From Paenibacillus_E qinlingensis_A (GTDB taxonomy: Bacteria; Bacillota; Bacilli; Paenibacillales; NBRC-103111), in NCBI RefSeq assembly GCF_031455095.1, contig NZ_JAVDSB010000004.1, forward strand, positions 503,175-567,174: a stretch of DNA of 64,000 bases, written 5' to 3'. Shown in pieces: positions 7,440 through 15,988 of this stretch. The notes under the pieces were generated by a model that saw only the letters and a list, made by a program, of their open reading frames with translations, did no database searches and was not told the origin of the DNA. Within the stretch, counting starts at the first letter, position 1. Each line of letters begins with the position of its first letter. The position numbers and the translations under genes were made by a program.

Positions 7440-9584
7440 TTAATCTGTATAAATGAACCAGTCCAGTTCTTTGGTTGCTAGCAGCTTTTTCTGTCCATTT
7501 TGGAATTGGTGGTAGACATTAAATTGATACGTTTTCATATCACTGATCTTATAAATGGTATCTTTGTTCGTGTACGTGATTGTGGCATCGTGGAAGCCCA
7601 CTTCTAGAGATTTGGACGGATCCTTCCCATCCAGCTCATACGTTTGACTAACGATAATTTCCTTCCCACTCTCACTCAATTCGTCTCTCAGCTCAACAAT
7701 CAAGGAATGGTCCTTCATGCTCGTTTCCACTAAGGTATCCCTTTTTAGATCATAATCGAAATCCAGCATAACCGTTCCTTTTGTAAAATCGATCTGGGTC
7801 CCGATATGACTTAACGTAATCGTATACGGGTAGACGTCTAATGTTGCGAAGCCATGCAACGGCTCTTCAATCTCTTCAGGCAACTGAAAGACAGCGGCGT
7901 TGACATAGCCATTCTCTTCAGCTACACCTGAGAAGGTAACTTCATCGCCAAGAATCAGCTTTAACTCTGCTGTTTTATAGCCTTTCGGTAGGGTTGCGTA
8001 CACATAGACAAGTGCTTTGCCACCTGGAATGACCTTATTGCTAATCTCTGAAATGCGAGCCGGGAACACCGTCCCATCCTCCGCCTGAAACTGCGCAACT
8101 TGCTTGCGCAAATCCGTGAACCGCTTCTCCAAGTTAGCGACACTCAGCTGCACCGTGAACAGATCGGCACCTTCGCCAGCGAACGTTTGCGTAGAACGCA
8201 CAGAATACGCTGCGCTTTGCCCAATATCGGTCAGTGTTCTTGTTCCGTTGGCAGGAATCACCTTCATCCCCATCAGCTCTTTATTATGATGAAAGGTGAG
8301 CAGATCACTCACTTGATTATCCGCAGCCTTCTCTTGTAGGACGAGATTTAAGTCCTTGAAATCGCTCGTATACGGGATTTTCCCAGCCAATTGTAGATTG
8401 ATCTCTTTGCCGGGCTGGAGGCTGATCACACGGTCTGTCCGAATTAAACTTGCTTCAATATTGACCGCATCATCTAGTTCAAAATAACCCTTCAAATCTG
8501 GAATAGGCAGCGCCTGACTTCCTTTATTCGTCAAAGTGATATTAGCCGCCAAAATATCTTGATCTTCCCATGGCAATCGCTGCAAGGATGTCAACCGTGC
8601 GGTATAGGTGCCTGATTTGTTGGAAAATTCGTAATCGTTACCTAGCGAAACCTCAACTTCCACAGCTTCCGGCACTTCGAAAAAGGCGACAGGCAGCTTC
8701 AAGCTGCCCTTGCCGTCACTTCCAGTCGTCGTTTCCGTGATGACAAGCTGCCACCCCTCCGCTCCCGCTTCCCTAGGAATAGACCCGCTGAGAAGTCCTT
8801 CTTTTTCAGCCAGGGGTTGCAGCTCCGTCCCTTTCCCCAGCGTTGCAGCTTGCAGCGGATACATGTGCCCCTGGGCAGTACGAATGAAATAGCTCAGATC
8901 TGGCAGCTTCATACTGCCTGTCCCTATATTCTCCATTTGAACGTACAAGGATGGTAAATAGAAATCGTCATTTCTACTAATGGAAGTACGATTCATGTTC
9001 ACATGGAAAGGTGTACCGTCAATCTCAACCGAACGCTTCGCTCCCACAGGCGTCACCACGGTGTAATCCACCGAAGGAGACATCTGCCCCACCACACGCT
9101 CATAGCCAGCAACTGAGAAATCTAGCCCAACGAGCTTAAAAACGAGATCCTGAAGCTTGGTTGTCGCGTTCACTTTCGCATAGAGGCTATATGATTCACT
9201 CGTACCAGGTGCGATCCCATGCGTATCGCCGCTCTGCGCTAACTGGTTGACTGTAAACGTACTGCCAGCCTTGGACTGCAGGCGTACCCAATAATTTTTA
9301 AAAGAAAGCTCGCTCACACCGCCGTTATGGACATTGACCTTAAAGGTGACCATCCCATCCTGATCGCCAGGCAATAGCATGACATCTTGAACTTCCATGT
9401 AACTGTCCTCATTGATGGAAGCCTTTCCTAACGAGGTAGAGCCAACAACCTGCTCCTTCTGGAGCTCCGCAGATGTAGACGAAGCAACCCCAGCTCCGGC
9501 CGAAGCCGAAACAGGGGAAGCTGCGCTGCTTAGGAGGAAGAGGAACAGAAGCCAATGAATTATTTTACGGTGACGAATCATCAT
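7440..9584 (-). CDS. Large secreted beta-rich protein of unknown function
   Basis: A 714-residue protein with a Sec signal peptide: charged N-terminus, hydrophobic stretch at about 10-25, and a likely cut after PVSA. I do not recognise a named family. The mature part is a series of beta-rich units of about 110-150 residues with alternating polar/hydrophobic pattern and phrases such as VTFKVNVHNGGVSELSFKNY and LSVANLEKRFTDLRKQVAQF. They suggest Ig-like or adhesion folds, as in DUF4352-type surface proteins. There is no SLH, LPXTG or lipobox. It follows the solute-binding protein gene by 26 bp and is part of the same operon. The ATG at 9584 (or the next at 9581) follows an AAGGAGG site at slightly long spacing. 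Confidence 0.75.
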   Translation of the reverse strand: MMIRHRKIIHWLLFLFLLSSAASPVSASAGAGVASSTSAELQKEQVVGSTSLGKASINEDSYMEVQDVMLLPGDQDGMVTFKVNVHNGGVSELSFKNYWVRLQSKAGSTFTVNQLAQSGDTHGIAPGTSESYSLYAKVNATTKLQDLVFKLVGLDFSVAGYERVVGQMSPSVDYTVVTPVGAKRSVEIDGTPFHVNMNRTSISRNDDFYLPSLYVQMENIGTGSMKLPDLSYFIRTAQGHMYPLQAATLGKGTELQPLAEKEGLLSGSIPREAGAEGWQLVITETTTGSDGKGSLKLPVAFFEVPEAVEVEVSLGNDYEFSNKSGTYTARLTSLQRLPWEDQDILAANITLTNKGSQALPIPDLKGYFELDDAVNIEASLIRTDRVISLQPGKEINLQLAGKIPYTSDFKDLNLVLQEKAADNQVSDLLTFHHNKELMGMKVIPANGTRTLTDIGQSAAYSVRSTQTFAGEGADLFTVQLSVANLEKRFTDLRKQVAQFQAEDGTVFPARISEISNKVIPGGKALVYVYATLPKGYKTAELKLILGDEVTFSGVAEENGYVNAAVFQLPEEIEEPLHGFATLDVYPYTITLSHIGTQIDFTKGTVMLDFDYDLKRDTLVETSMKDHSLIVELRDELSESGKEIIVSQTYELDGKDPSKSLEVGFHDATITYTNKDTIYKISDMKTYQFNVYHQFQNGQKKLLATKELDWFIYTD

Positions 9585-9610
9585 GATGCATACATCCTCC
9601 TTGACTAGCG

Positions 9611-11062
9611 TTACTCCTGCAAGTACGTGTTCACCTTATTCTGAATGACCTTCGCAACCTCTTCAGCGGATTTCTGACCTTGGAAGAACGGTGCCGTTTC
9701 TTCGGCAACGATATTCGTGATTTTCAGATCGTTTTCTGCATATACGCTAACATTGTTCAAAATCTTCTCCATCGCCGCCACATCCTGCTCCGTGGCAGGT
9801 TGAACCGTCGCTGCCTTGCCATTAATCATAAGCTTCATTTGTTTACCGCCGCCTTCGCCGCCTGTTCCGAGCGTTTTCAAGAAGTCAATTTGCGCTTTAG
9901 CTCCTGTCTTGTTAACGGCAATTCCCGTCAACTCTCTAGCCGATTGCATCTCATCGGACAGCAAGTACTTCACGAATTCCCAAGCTTCCTTCTTGTTAGC
10001 TGATTTGCTGTTAATCGCAAGTGGCAATGAAGAAGTGAACTGCGTACCTTTGGCTTCGCTCTCTGAAGGGAGATTGTAGTATCCGCCTTTGCCCTCAAAA
10101 TTCATCTTCGGCATCGTATACATATCGGTGTACATCAGAACGTTCCCTTTTGGTTGGAAAACGACGTTGTTCGGATCCGAGTTATCAGCAAGAATGACCT
10201 TATCGTCATACATGGATTTCGCAAGCTTAAGCATGTTAATAAAATCAGGTGTATCGAACTTGGCTTTCTTCGCGCCAACATCGGCGAATTTCGAGAAGCT
10301 GCTATTGAGCATCGATGTGACGAGCTCAGCAGGCTCTATTTTACCCATTGGATACGTATCTGGCTTACCGTCATTGTTTTTATCCGCGATCATACTGCTA
10401 GCCTTTTTCTTAAAATCCGCCCAAGTCCACTTGCTATCGTCGATCTGCTGTGCACTCAATAAGGCTTGATTGCCGAGCCACATATTCAATCCTACTTTAA
10501 TAGGGACCGCATATAAGGAACCGTTATATGTCATTGCATCGAAAATACCTGTGTAATAGTTATCCTTCTTGAACGAAGCATCTTTACTCATCAGGTCGCT
10601 GATATTTTCCAAAAGCTTCTTATCGGCATATTTCTGATACGGAAGCCCGCTTGTCACGATGATATCCGAGGCTTTACCGCTCATGAGCTCAGCCCCTACG
10701 GAACTGGCGTATTTCTCCGTGTTTTTCGGGTCTGGCTTCTGCATGATCATCATCTGCTGCTGCCCCTGCCCCTGCCCCTGACCTTGTGCTTGGCCTTGTG
10801 GCGCCGTTTGAGGTGCTGCTGCATACTCTTTAATGTTAATTTTGGTGTCGGGGTGCAGAGCCTCGTATTTCTGTTTGGCTAGCTCGAGAAAACGATCGGA
10901 TGTTATCACAGATAGCGTAATTGTTTTGTTCCCTGGGGCTGGCGAGGATGTACTCCCTGTATCCCCCGTAGTTGTCGTCGGATTGGACGAACAAGCCGTG
11001 AGGGATAACATAGAAACGAGTGAGCAAGCGATGACCGATTGTTTAACTGACATTTTGCGCAT
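9611..11062 (-). CDS. Extracellular solute-binding lipoprotein of a sugar-type ABC importer
   Basis: A 483-residue lipoprotein. The signal peptide ends in the lipobox LTAC with the lipidated Cys at residue 24, followed by a Ser/Thr-rich linker. The body shows family 1 solute-binding features, such as ITLSVITSDRFLELAKQKYE at the start and WTWADFKKKASSM, WEFVKYLLSDEMQ and DNDGKP-like loops. A Gln/Gly-rich run (about residues 85-110, with alternating QG) is an unusual insertion near the N-terminus. The ATG at 11062 is preferred to a GTG-extended frame. The gene overlaps the MacB-like gene by 20 bp, so the importer subunits and the MacA/MacB-like pair are translated from one transcript. The substrate cannot be told. 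Confidence 0.88.
   Translation of the reverse strand: MRKMSVKQSVIACSLVSMLSLTACSSNPTTTTGDTGSTSSPAPGNKTITLSVITSDRFLELAKQKYEALHPDTKINIKEYAAAPQTAPQGQAQGQGQGQGQQQMMIMQKPDPKNTEKYASSVGAELMSGKASDIIVTSGLPYQKYADKKLLENISDLMSKDASFKKDNYYTGIFDAMTYNGSLYAVPIKVGLNMWLGNQALLSAQQIDDSKWTWADFKKKASSMIADKNNDGKPDTYPMGKIEPAELVTSMLNSSFSKFADVGAKKAKFDTPDFINMLKLAKSMYDDKVILADNSDPNNVVFQPKGNVLMYTDMYTMPKMNFEGKGGYYNLPSESEAKGTQFTSSLPLAINSKSANKKEAWEFVKYLLSDEMQSARELTGIAVNKTGAKAQIDFLKTLGTGGEGGGKQMKLMINGKAATVQPATEQDVAAMEKILNNVSVYAENDLKITNIVAEETAPFFQGQKSAEEVAKVIQNKVNTYLQE
10755..10800. repeat. Short CCCTG(C/A)-type tandem repeat inside the solute-binding protein gene
   Basis: The unit CCCCTG repeats and then degenerates into ACCTTGTGCTTGGCCTTGTG. 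It encodes the alternating Gln-Gly run near the N-terminus of the solute-binding lipoprotein. The pattern suggests slippage-driven length variation in a surface-exposed linker. Confidence 0.7.
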
Positions 11063-12446
11063 AAGAAAATTCCACTCCTTTAGATGGGTTCCAATAAATA
11101 ATAGCCACGGTGCATAGAGCACCTAGTACTGCATAGTCCAGCAGCTCGATCTGGTAAGACAATCCTGCCCACTGGGCCATGGCAAAAATGAAGACAGCTG
11201 CAACAGGCACATACATGAATATGCGTTGCAATTGGGTATACACGGGTACTCGTTCCAGCACCCATAACCGAATGCCAAGCAAGAGCAATGGCAAGCCGAA
11301 CAACATGCCCCCTAGGAACAACCCGCCTGTTAGCCGATTAGCGGCATCAATCACCAATTCCTGCGGAGATGGGACGTAGCCCATCTGGGCTGCTTCCTGC
11401 TGCCAGAAGCTGCGCAGCTTTTCCATATAAAACGACAGATCAATGATCTGCTCCGGCACCCATTCCAGCGGAATGTAGAGGTGAAACTGGATGCCCTTCC
11501 AGAGGGCCATGATGCAGGCGGTCATACCGAGTATAGCCAGTGTGCTAATGAGCAGTGCTGATCGTTCGTGAATCACGGCATCGATCCAGTTATCTCTAGC
11601 CAATCTGTTTCGTAAAACACCTTGGATGATTGTTAACTGTCGAACAAGTAACCGTACGAACAGGTAGATCGCAAGCATGCCGCATACAAACAATTGAACC
11701 AAACGCCATTGCGCCATTCGTGTATGAGCAAGCTCGTGGTTGACGATTGTGAATTGCCCAGGGCTGTGACCGATTGAATTGAGTACCTGGTTCACTTGGC
11801 TTTCTCCCCCTGCAACAGCGCTAGGCTTACCAGCCAATTGCAAGGTTTCAATGCTCGTATCTGACTGGATATCGAATAGCGTCGTGATGGGAATCAGCAC
11901 ATTCGGAGTGCCATCGTCGGACATGTGCCGTAGCAGAGAACCCTCCTCCTCGATCACCCCGATGACCGTAAAAGCAACACCAAACAGCTCAATCGTTTTT
12001 CCTACGACCTGATTGGCATGGAAGAGCTGCTGAGCAACAGCTTCGCTCACAATCGCGACCCGGCTGTGTTCCTCCACCGAGTTTCGCGCGAAAGAAGCAC
12101 CTGCCTTCAGCTTCATCTCGTTAAAATCCGTGTAGTCGCCATTCACGCCGAACACGTCGGCATTCAGCCGGGCAGCGCCATATACGGCGCGTGATTGCTC
12201 CCTCGCTGCATAAGCGATGGGCAGCGGTGCCCACTTTTTGGTCAGAAGCTCCGCCTCTTTCAAGGACAAACCCACTGGGCTTGCTCGTGCAGCCGATGGA
12301 TCCACGTTCACCGTGATCTGCTGCATCCCGTAGGAGCCGTTCGACTGCTCCCAGTCCCTTACGACAGAAGCGATGAATCCGCTGCTCGCCAGCAGCAACA
12401 GCACACCGGTAAATACCATCCATGCGGCCAATCGGGAACGCTGCAT
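11043..12446 (-). CDS. MacB-like ABC permease without an ATPase domain
   Basis: A 467-residue membrane protein. TM1 (about 8-28) is followed by an extracytoplasmic MacB_PCD-type domain (about 30-235) with phrases such as FGVAFTVIGVIEEEGSLL and VAIVSEAVAQQLF. Several membrane segments follow (about 245-265, 298-316, 368-390, 405-425, 430-448), as in FtsX-type permeases. The fused N-terminal ATPase of true MacB is absent, and no partner ATPase is encoded nearby. A MacA-like adaptor precedes it by 17 bp and the lipoprotein gene overlaps its end. It may use an ATPase from elsewhere or act without one. Confidence 0.8.
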   Translation of the reverse strand: MQRSRLAAWMVFTGVLLLLASSGFIASVVRDWEQSNGSYGMQQITVNVDPSAARASPVGLSLKEAELLTKKWAPLPIAYAAREQSRAVYGAARLNADVFGVNGDYTDFNEMKLKAGASFARNSVEEHSRVAIVSEAVAQQLFHANQVVGKTIELFGVAFTVIGVIEEEGSLLRHMSDDGTPNVLIPITTLFDIQSDTSIETLQLAGKPSAVAGGESQVNQVLNSIGHSPGQFTIVNHELAHTRMAQWRLVQLFVCGMLAIYLFVRLLVRQLTIIQGVLRNRLARDNWIDAVIHERSALLISTLAILGMTACIMALWKGIQFHLYIPLEWVPEQIIDLSFYMEKLRSFWQQEAAQMGYVPSPQELVIDAANRLTGGLFLGGMLFGLPLLLLGIRLWVLERVPVYTQLQRIFMYVPVAAVFIFAMAQWAGLSYQIELLDYAVLGALCTVAIIYWNPSKGVEFSYAQNVS

Positions 12447-12463
12447 AACCTCCCTCCTCCCTG

Positions 12464-13606
12464 TTAGTCATTTGCACGCACGCGGTCACCATCCGAAATC
12501 GACTTCGAGCTCGACACGATCACTTTATCCAGAGGTGTAATCCCATTCTCGATGGATGTTTTCGTATCATCCGCATCCCCGATCTGTACATTCGCCCGCT
12601 GCGCAACGTATTCTGTACCAAGTGGACCCTTCTTCTCTTTTAGGAGCAGAACGTAGGTACCTTGATCATCCTCTCGCACCGCATCGTTAGGCAGGAGCGA
12701 GCGGAGTGAAGCTGTTTTTTTTACAATATCGAATTCAGCTGTTTCCCCACCTTTCAATCGATCATCCTTCAGCGTGAAGGTGATTTCCTTCCCTTTTTGC
12801 GTAGACGGGCTAGACTGATTGGAACCCGAGGGGCTTATTGCATCCCGAATATCGGTGATTTGCGCGGAAATTCTAGCATTGTTGAGCGTTGAGAAAATGA
12901 GCTCCGTCTTATCTCCCACCGTGACATAAGGCGCCTTAGCGTCGTCAATGGTAGCCTTCATCTGCTGACCTTTGGACAAATCCGCTATGCTCACCGCCGC
13001 TTTCCCGCTAGGAACAGGAGCTCCTTTCACTGCGTTGACGGCTGTGACAATGCCACTGACAGGTGCGGCCATCCGCGAGAACTCTTTAAGCTGACGCTGT
13101 TGATTGGCGATCTGCCGCTCCAGAATTTGCATATCCAGCTGCGTGCTTTCGATATCGCGGGCTATGCTGCGCAGTTGCTTCTCGTCATTGCTGCGGAAGG
13201 TGTCCTGATAATTTTCTTGAAGCTTCTCCAAACTCAACTGCTTCTGGGCATATCGCGCCTGATTATCTTGTAGCGAGTCTTCGGTCTCTCTTGTTTTAAA
13301 AACCACTAGCTCTTGGCCAGCCTTCACCGTATCCCCGACCTTCACTTCGACCTCGCTTGCGGCCCAGTTGGTCTCCACATAGACATCAGCAGTCTCTGCG
13401 GATTCCACCGTTCCCGAGCCAGTGACCTCATGTGATAATGTGCCTGCGAGCGCCTTTTCCGTGGTCACCTCAGCCAGCGATATACCTAGCAGGGTATTGG
13501 AAAAGAACGTCAAGGCCACCATCGCAATAACGAAAGTAACGATTGCCTTGCGAATTCCCTTCTTCTTGGCGCGTTCGCCATCGGCGGCGGCCATTAATGC
13601 ATCCAT
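12464..13606 (-). CDS. HlyD/MacA-like periplasmic adaptor (membrane fusion) protein
   Basis: A 380-residue protein with one N-terminal membrane segment (about 21-43), then a biotinyl-lipoyl-like half (VKVGDTVKAGQELVVFKT), a coiled-coil hairpin (about 110-175, rich in Gln/Arg/Leu) and the second lipoyl half (MAAPVSGIVTAVNAVKGAPV). A beta-barrel region follows. This order matches efflux adaptor proteins such as MacA and YknX. The TAGGAGG site gives the ATG at 13606. Its partner should be the MacB-like permease 17 bp downstream. Confidence 0.88.
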   Translation of the reverse strand: MDALMAAADGERAKKKGIRKAIVTFVIAMVALTFFSNTLLGISLAEVTTEKALAGTLSHEVTGSGTVESAETADVYVETNWAASEVEVKVGDTVKAGQELVVFKTRETEDSLQDNQARYAQKQLSLEKLQENYQDTFRSNDEKQLRSIARDIESTQLDMQILERQIANQQRQLKEFSRMAAPVSGIVTAVNAVKGAPVPSGKAAVSIADLSKGQQMKATIDDAKAPYVTVGDKTELIFSTLNNARISAQITDIRDAISPSGSNQSSPSTQKGKEITFTLKDDRLKGGETAEFDIVKKTASLRSLLPNDAVREDDQGTYVLLLKEKKGPLGTEYVAQRANVQIGDADDTKTSIENGITPLDKVIVSSSKSISDGDRVRAND

Positions 13607-13634
13607 ACAACGTTCCTCCTATAGGTAATCCGTC

Positions 13635-14528
13635 TCACCCTTTGATGCCAGATAACTGGATGCCTTCAACCAAATACTTCTCTGCATACAGAGCAACTAG
13701 AAGCGGAGGCAGCATATATACCACAGAAGCGGCAAAGGCGATGCCTCGCTCCTCGTCTCCAATAACGGCTAAATACACAGACAACGGTTGTTTAATCGCA
13801 TCATTCAAGAAGATCAGCGGCTGCTCCACCATATTCCAGTTATCGATAAAAACGAGGATTGATAGTGCCGCTACACCTGTGCCGCACATCGGCAGAACAA
13901 TCCGTGTCCATATGTAAAAGTGACTCGCACCATCCACACGTGCCGCTTCGATATAACTCGCAGGTACGACCATCATGAACTGCCGCAGCAAAAACACGCC
14001 GAAGGCGCTGAAGATGCCCGGGTAAATAATCGCCCCATACGAACCGAGCAGACCTAGCTTTTCCGCAACAATAAAATTGGGCACCAGTGTCACCTGAAAG
14101 GGCATCAGCATCGTGACAATGTACAAAAAGAAGAGCGGCTCGCGAAACCGAAAACGTAAATGGGCAAACGCATACGCAGCGAGCGAAGCGACAACCAGTT
14201 GGCCAGCGATGATTGGGACTGTCATTTTCACCGAGTTCCAGAACATGAATAGGAACTGTGGCCTTCCCACCAATACAGCGTAGAATTGTGACAAGGTTAC
14301 GCGATCTGGTATCCATTTCATCGTGATGAATGGGCCATCATCTGTATCGCCTGAAAGAGCAGCGTAGTTGCTCGTAATCTCCGTTTCCGCCATGAATGAG
14401 TTCGCAATGGTCAGCGCCATCGGGAACAGAAATCCCGCCATTAGCGCACTGAGCACAGTGATTAGCACGAATCGCGATGTTTGGCGTCCCAAGCGGTTAG
14501 TTAGCGGCTTAATGCGAGCTGCTTGCAT
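13635..14528 (-). CDS. Carbohydrate-type ABC transporter permease (MalG-like)
   Basis: A 297-residue integral membrane permease with about six membrane helices. The cytoplasmic EAA loop that docks on the ATPase is visible as YIEAARVDGASHFYIWTRI followed by VLPM. The N-terminal helix and the large first external loop are typical of MalG/UgpE-type proteins. It follows the MalF-like gene by 31 bp and has an AAAGGAG site. The MsmK/UgpC-type ATPase is not in the operon, as is common in Gram-positive bacteria, where one shared ATPase serves many importers. Confidence 0.92.
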   Translation of the reverse strand: MQAARIKPLTNRLGRQTSRFVLITVLSALMAGFLFPMALTIANSFMAETEITSNYAALSGDTDDGPFITMKWIPDRVTLSQFYAVLVGRPQFLFMFWNSVKMTVPIIAGQLVVASLAAYAFAHLRFRFREPLFFLYIVTMLMPFQVTLVPNFIVAEKLGLLGSYGAIIYPGIFSAFGVFLLRQFMMVVPASYIEAARVDGASHFYIWTRIVLPMCGTGVAALSILVFIDNWNMVEQPLIFLNDAIKQPLSVYLAVIGDEERGIAFAASVVYMLPPLLVALYAEKYLVEGIQLSGIKG

Positions 14529-14559
14529 GTAAAAACTCCTTTCCAGCGTGGATCCTCCG

Positions 14560-15432
14560 CTATCCGATTGCTTTGCTGATGCGTCTCTCCACCACGAATA
14601 ACGTCAAGACGAGGAATACAATCACCACAGCCATTAAAAATGCAGCAGAAGTGAGCTTCTGATAATCCAGCGATTTGAACATGTTGTTCATATAATGCTG
14701 CAGCATATAAATGTTTTCATCCGGGTAATTGCCGGCAATTAAGTACGTCTCTCGGAACATTTTGAAGGAGTTAATAATCGACATAATGAAAACGAAGAAA
14801 GCAGTTGGCGTCAGGTAGACAAGCGTAATGGACCGCCACTGCCGAAACTTGCCCGCTCCATCCATCGACGCTGCCTCGTAATAATCGCCCGGGATGTTCT
14901 GGAGGCCTGCTAGGAAGAGGATCATATTGTAGCCGATGTTTTTCCACAGATAGACAATAATCAGCACATACAAGGAAGCCTTACTTTCCATCCAGTCTTG
15001 CGGCCGTATTCCCCAGCCTGCTAGCCAAGCATTGATCGTCCCATGGAGGTCGAACAACGCATTCCACACCAGCACCACCGAAGCCACCGGTACAACAAGC
15101 GGACTCAAGATCGAGATTCGGAACGTTTGGCGCATCGGCAGTTTGCGATTGAGCATCATAGCTAGCCCTAGTGCAATCAACATGTTCAGCGGTACACAGA
15201 CTGCCATAAACAAGCTTGTATTCACGGCTGCCCGCCGAAAAATGGGATTACCCAGCAGCTCGCGATAATTCGCTATCCCCACAAATGAGCCATCTACAGG
15301 GCTGTCCATGAGCGAATAATAGAACCCCATCCCAAAGGGGATTAAGAAAAAAACCGCAAATCCGGCCAGACTTGGCAGTAGAAAAACAAGTGCGGTTAGA
15401 CCCTCGTTGTTGCGTAACCATCTGAGCACCAA
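14560..15432 (-). CDS. Carbohydrate-type ABC transporter permease (MalF-like)
   Basis: A 290-residue permease with six predicted membrane helices. The EAA loop reads DYYEAASMDGAGKFRQWRSI. It is the first gene of the long minus-strand operon. The proposed start is TTG at 15432, seven bases after a GGAGG site; GTG at 15429 is an alternative. It should pair with the next gene (MalG-like) to form the importer channel. The promoter must lie in the palindrome-rich interval 15433-15980. Confidence 0.9.
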   Translation of the reverse strand: MVLRWLRNNEGLTALVFLLPSLAGFAVFFLIPFGMGFYYSLMDSPVDGSFVGIANYRELLGNPIFRRAAVNTSLFMAVCVPLNMLIALGLAMMLNRKLPMRQTFRISILSPLVVPVASVVLVWNALFDLHGTINAWLAGWGIRPQDWMESKASLYVLIIVYLWKNIGYNMILFLAGLQNIPGDYYEAASMDGAGKFRQWRSITLVYLTPTAFFVFIMSIINSFKMFRETYLIAGNYPDENIYMLQHYMNNMFKSLDYQKLTSAAFLMAVVIVFLVLTLFVVERRISKAIG

Positions 15433-15539
15433 TGTGTTCCTCCTTCCTACAGATCACATTCTCTCATGTGAAAATTAGAAATGGATTAGAAGGGTAGCCT
15501 TCCTTTATTTACATCGCTGCAAATTCTGCTTGCTAACCA

Positions 15540-15615
15540 CACGCTGACACTTCTTGCACACTACATTCCCCCTCTGCTTACCTCACGCTGACACTCCCTA
15601 TACACCGCATCCCTC
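15540..15615. repeat. Two degenerate copies of a 44-bp direct repeat
   Basis: CACGCTGACACT occurs at 15540-15551 and 15584-15595, each followed by related sequence (TTGCACACTACATTCC versus CTATACACCGCATCCC). The period is 44 bp. It lies in the non-coding interval upstream of the transporter operon. Confidence 0.65.
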
Positions 15616-15637
15616 ACTACTCGCCTCTCGCCGACAA

Positions 15638-15822
15638 TAACTGTATAAAGTACAGCTAATTAATTGAAATTCATCTGAAATTTTCAATTAGATGTAAAAA
15701 GTACAGCTAATATAGCTAAATTCCACAACATACATCGAACTGAGCTCAATTAGCTGTAGAAAATACAGTTATTACTTGAAAATGAGAAAAAGGTGCAAAA
15801 TTAGCTGTATAATATCCAGTTA
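15638..15822. repeat. Four copies of an imperfect palindrome, consensus TTAGCTGTAnAAnnTACAGTTA
   Basis: Copies lie at 15638-15659, 15688-15710, 15750-15771 and 15801-15822. Each has CTGTA-like and TACAG-like arms around an A/T core. The first two share one orientation (GTACAGCTAA end) and the last two the other. A further A/T-rich inverted repeat (15662-15689, AATTGAAA/TTTTCAATT) lies between copies 1 and 2. Together they fill most of the gap between the transporter operon and the AraC gene. They may be a genome-wide intergenic element or an array of operator sites. Confidence 0.8.
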
Positions 15823-15856
15823 CTTAGCGCGTCGATATGCCCTTCAAAACAAACTA

Positions 15857-15882
15857 AACCCAAGACAAATGTCTTAGGTTTA
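15857..15882. repeat. Inverted repeat AAACCnAAGAC-AAAT-GTCTTnGGTTT
   Basis: Arms of ten paired bases surround a 4-nt loop, with one unpaired base on each side. It lies about 105 bp upstream of the AraC-family gene and could be an operator or a terminator-like hairpin. Confidence 0.6.
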
Positions 15883-15906
15883 AACAGAATTCCTATCAGA
15901 TCCACC

Positions 15907-15936
15907 TTGCCGATCACGGCCACATTCCTGTATACT
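15907..15936 (+). promoter_or_regulatory. Candidate sigma-A promoter of the AraC-family gene
   Basis: TTGCCG (15907-15912) and TATACT (15931-15936) are separated by 18 bp, with the start codon about 50 bp downstream. Confidence 0.5.
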
Positions 15937-15988
15937 TTGGCTGTATCAAGCGCTTAATACCCTACGCGTTGCTAAGGAAGTGACCCTG

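Noticed and set aside
13840..14316. Minus-strand open frame inside the MalG-like gene
   Set aside because: It is a frame shadow of the permease, with no start signal and shadow-like composition.
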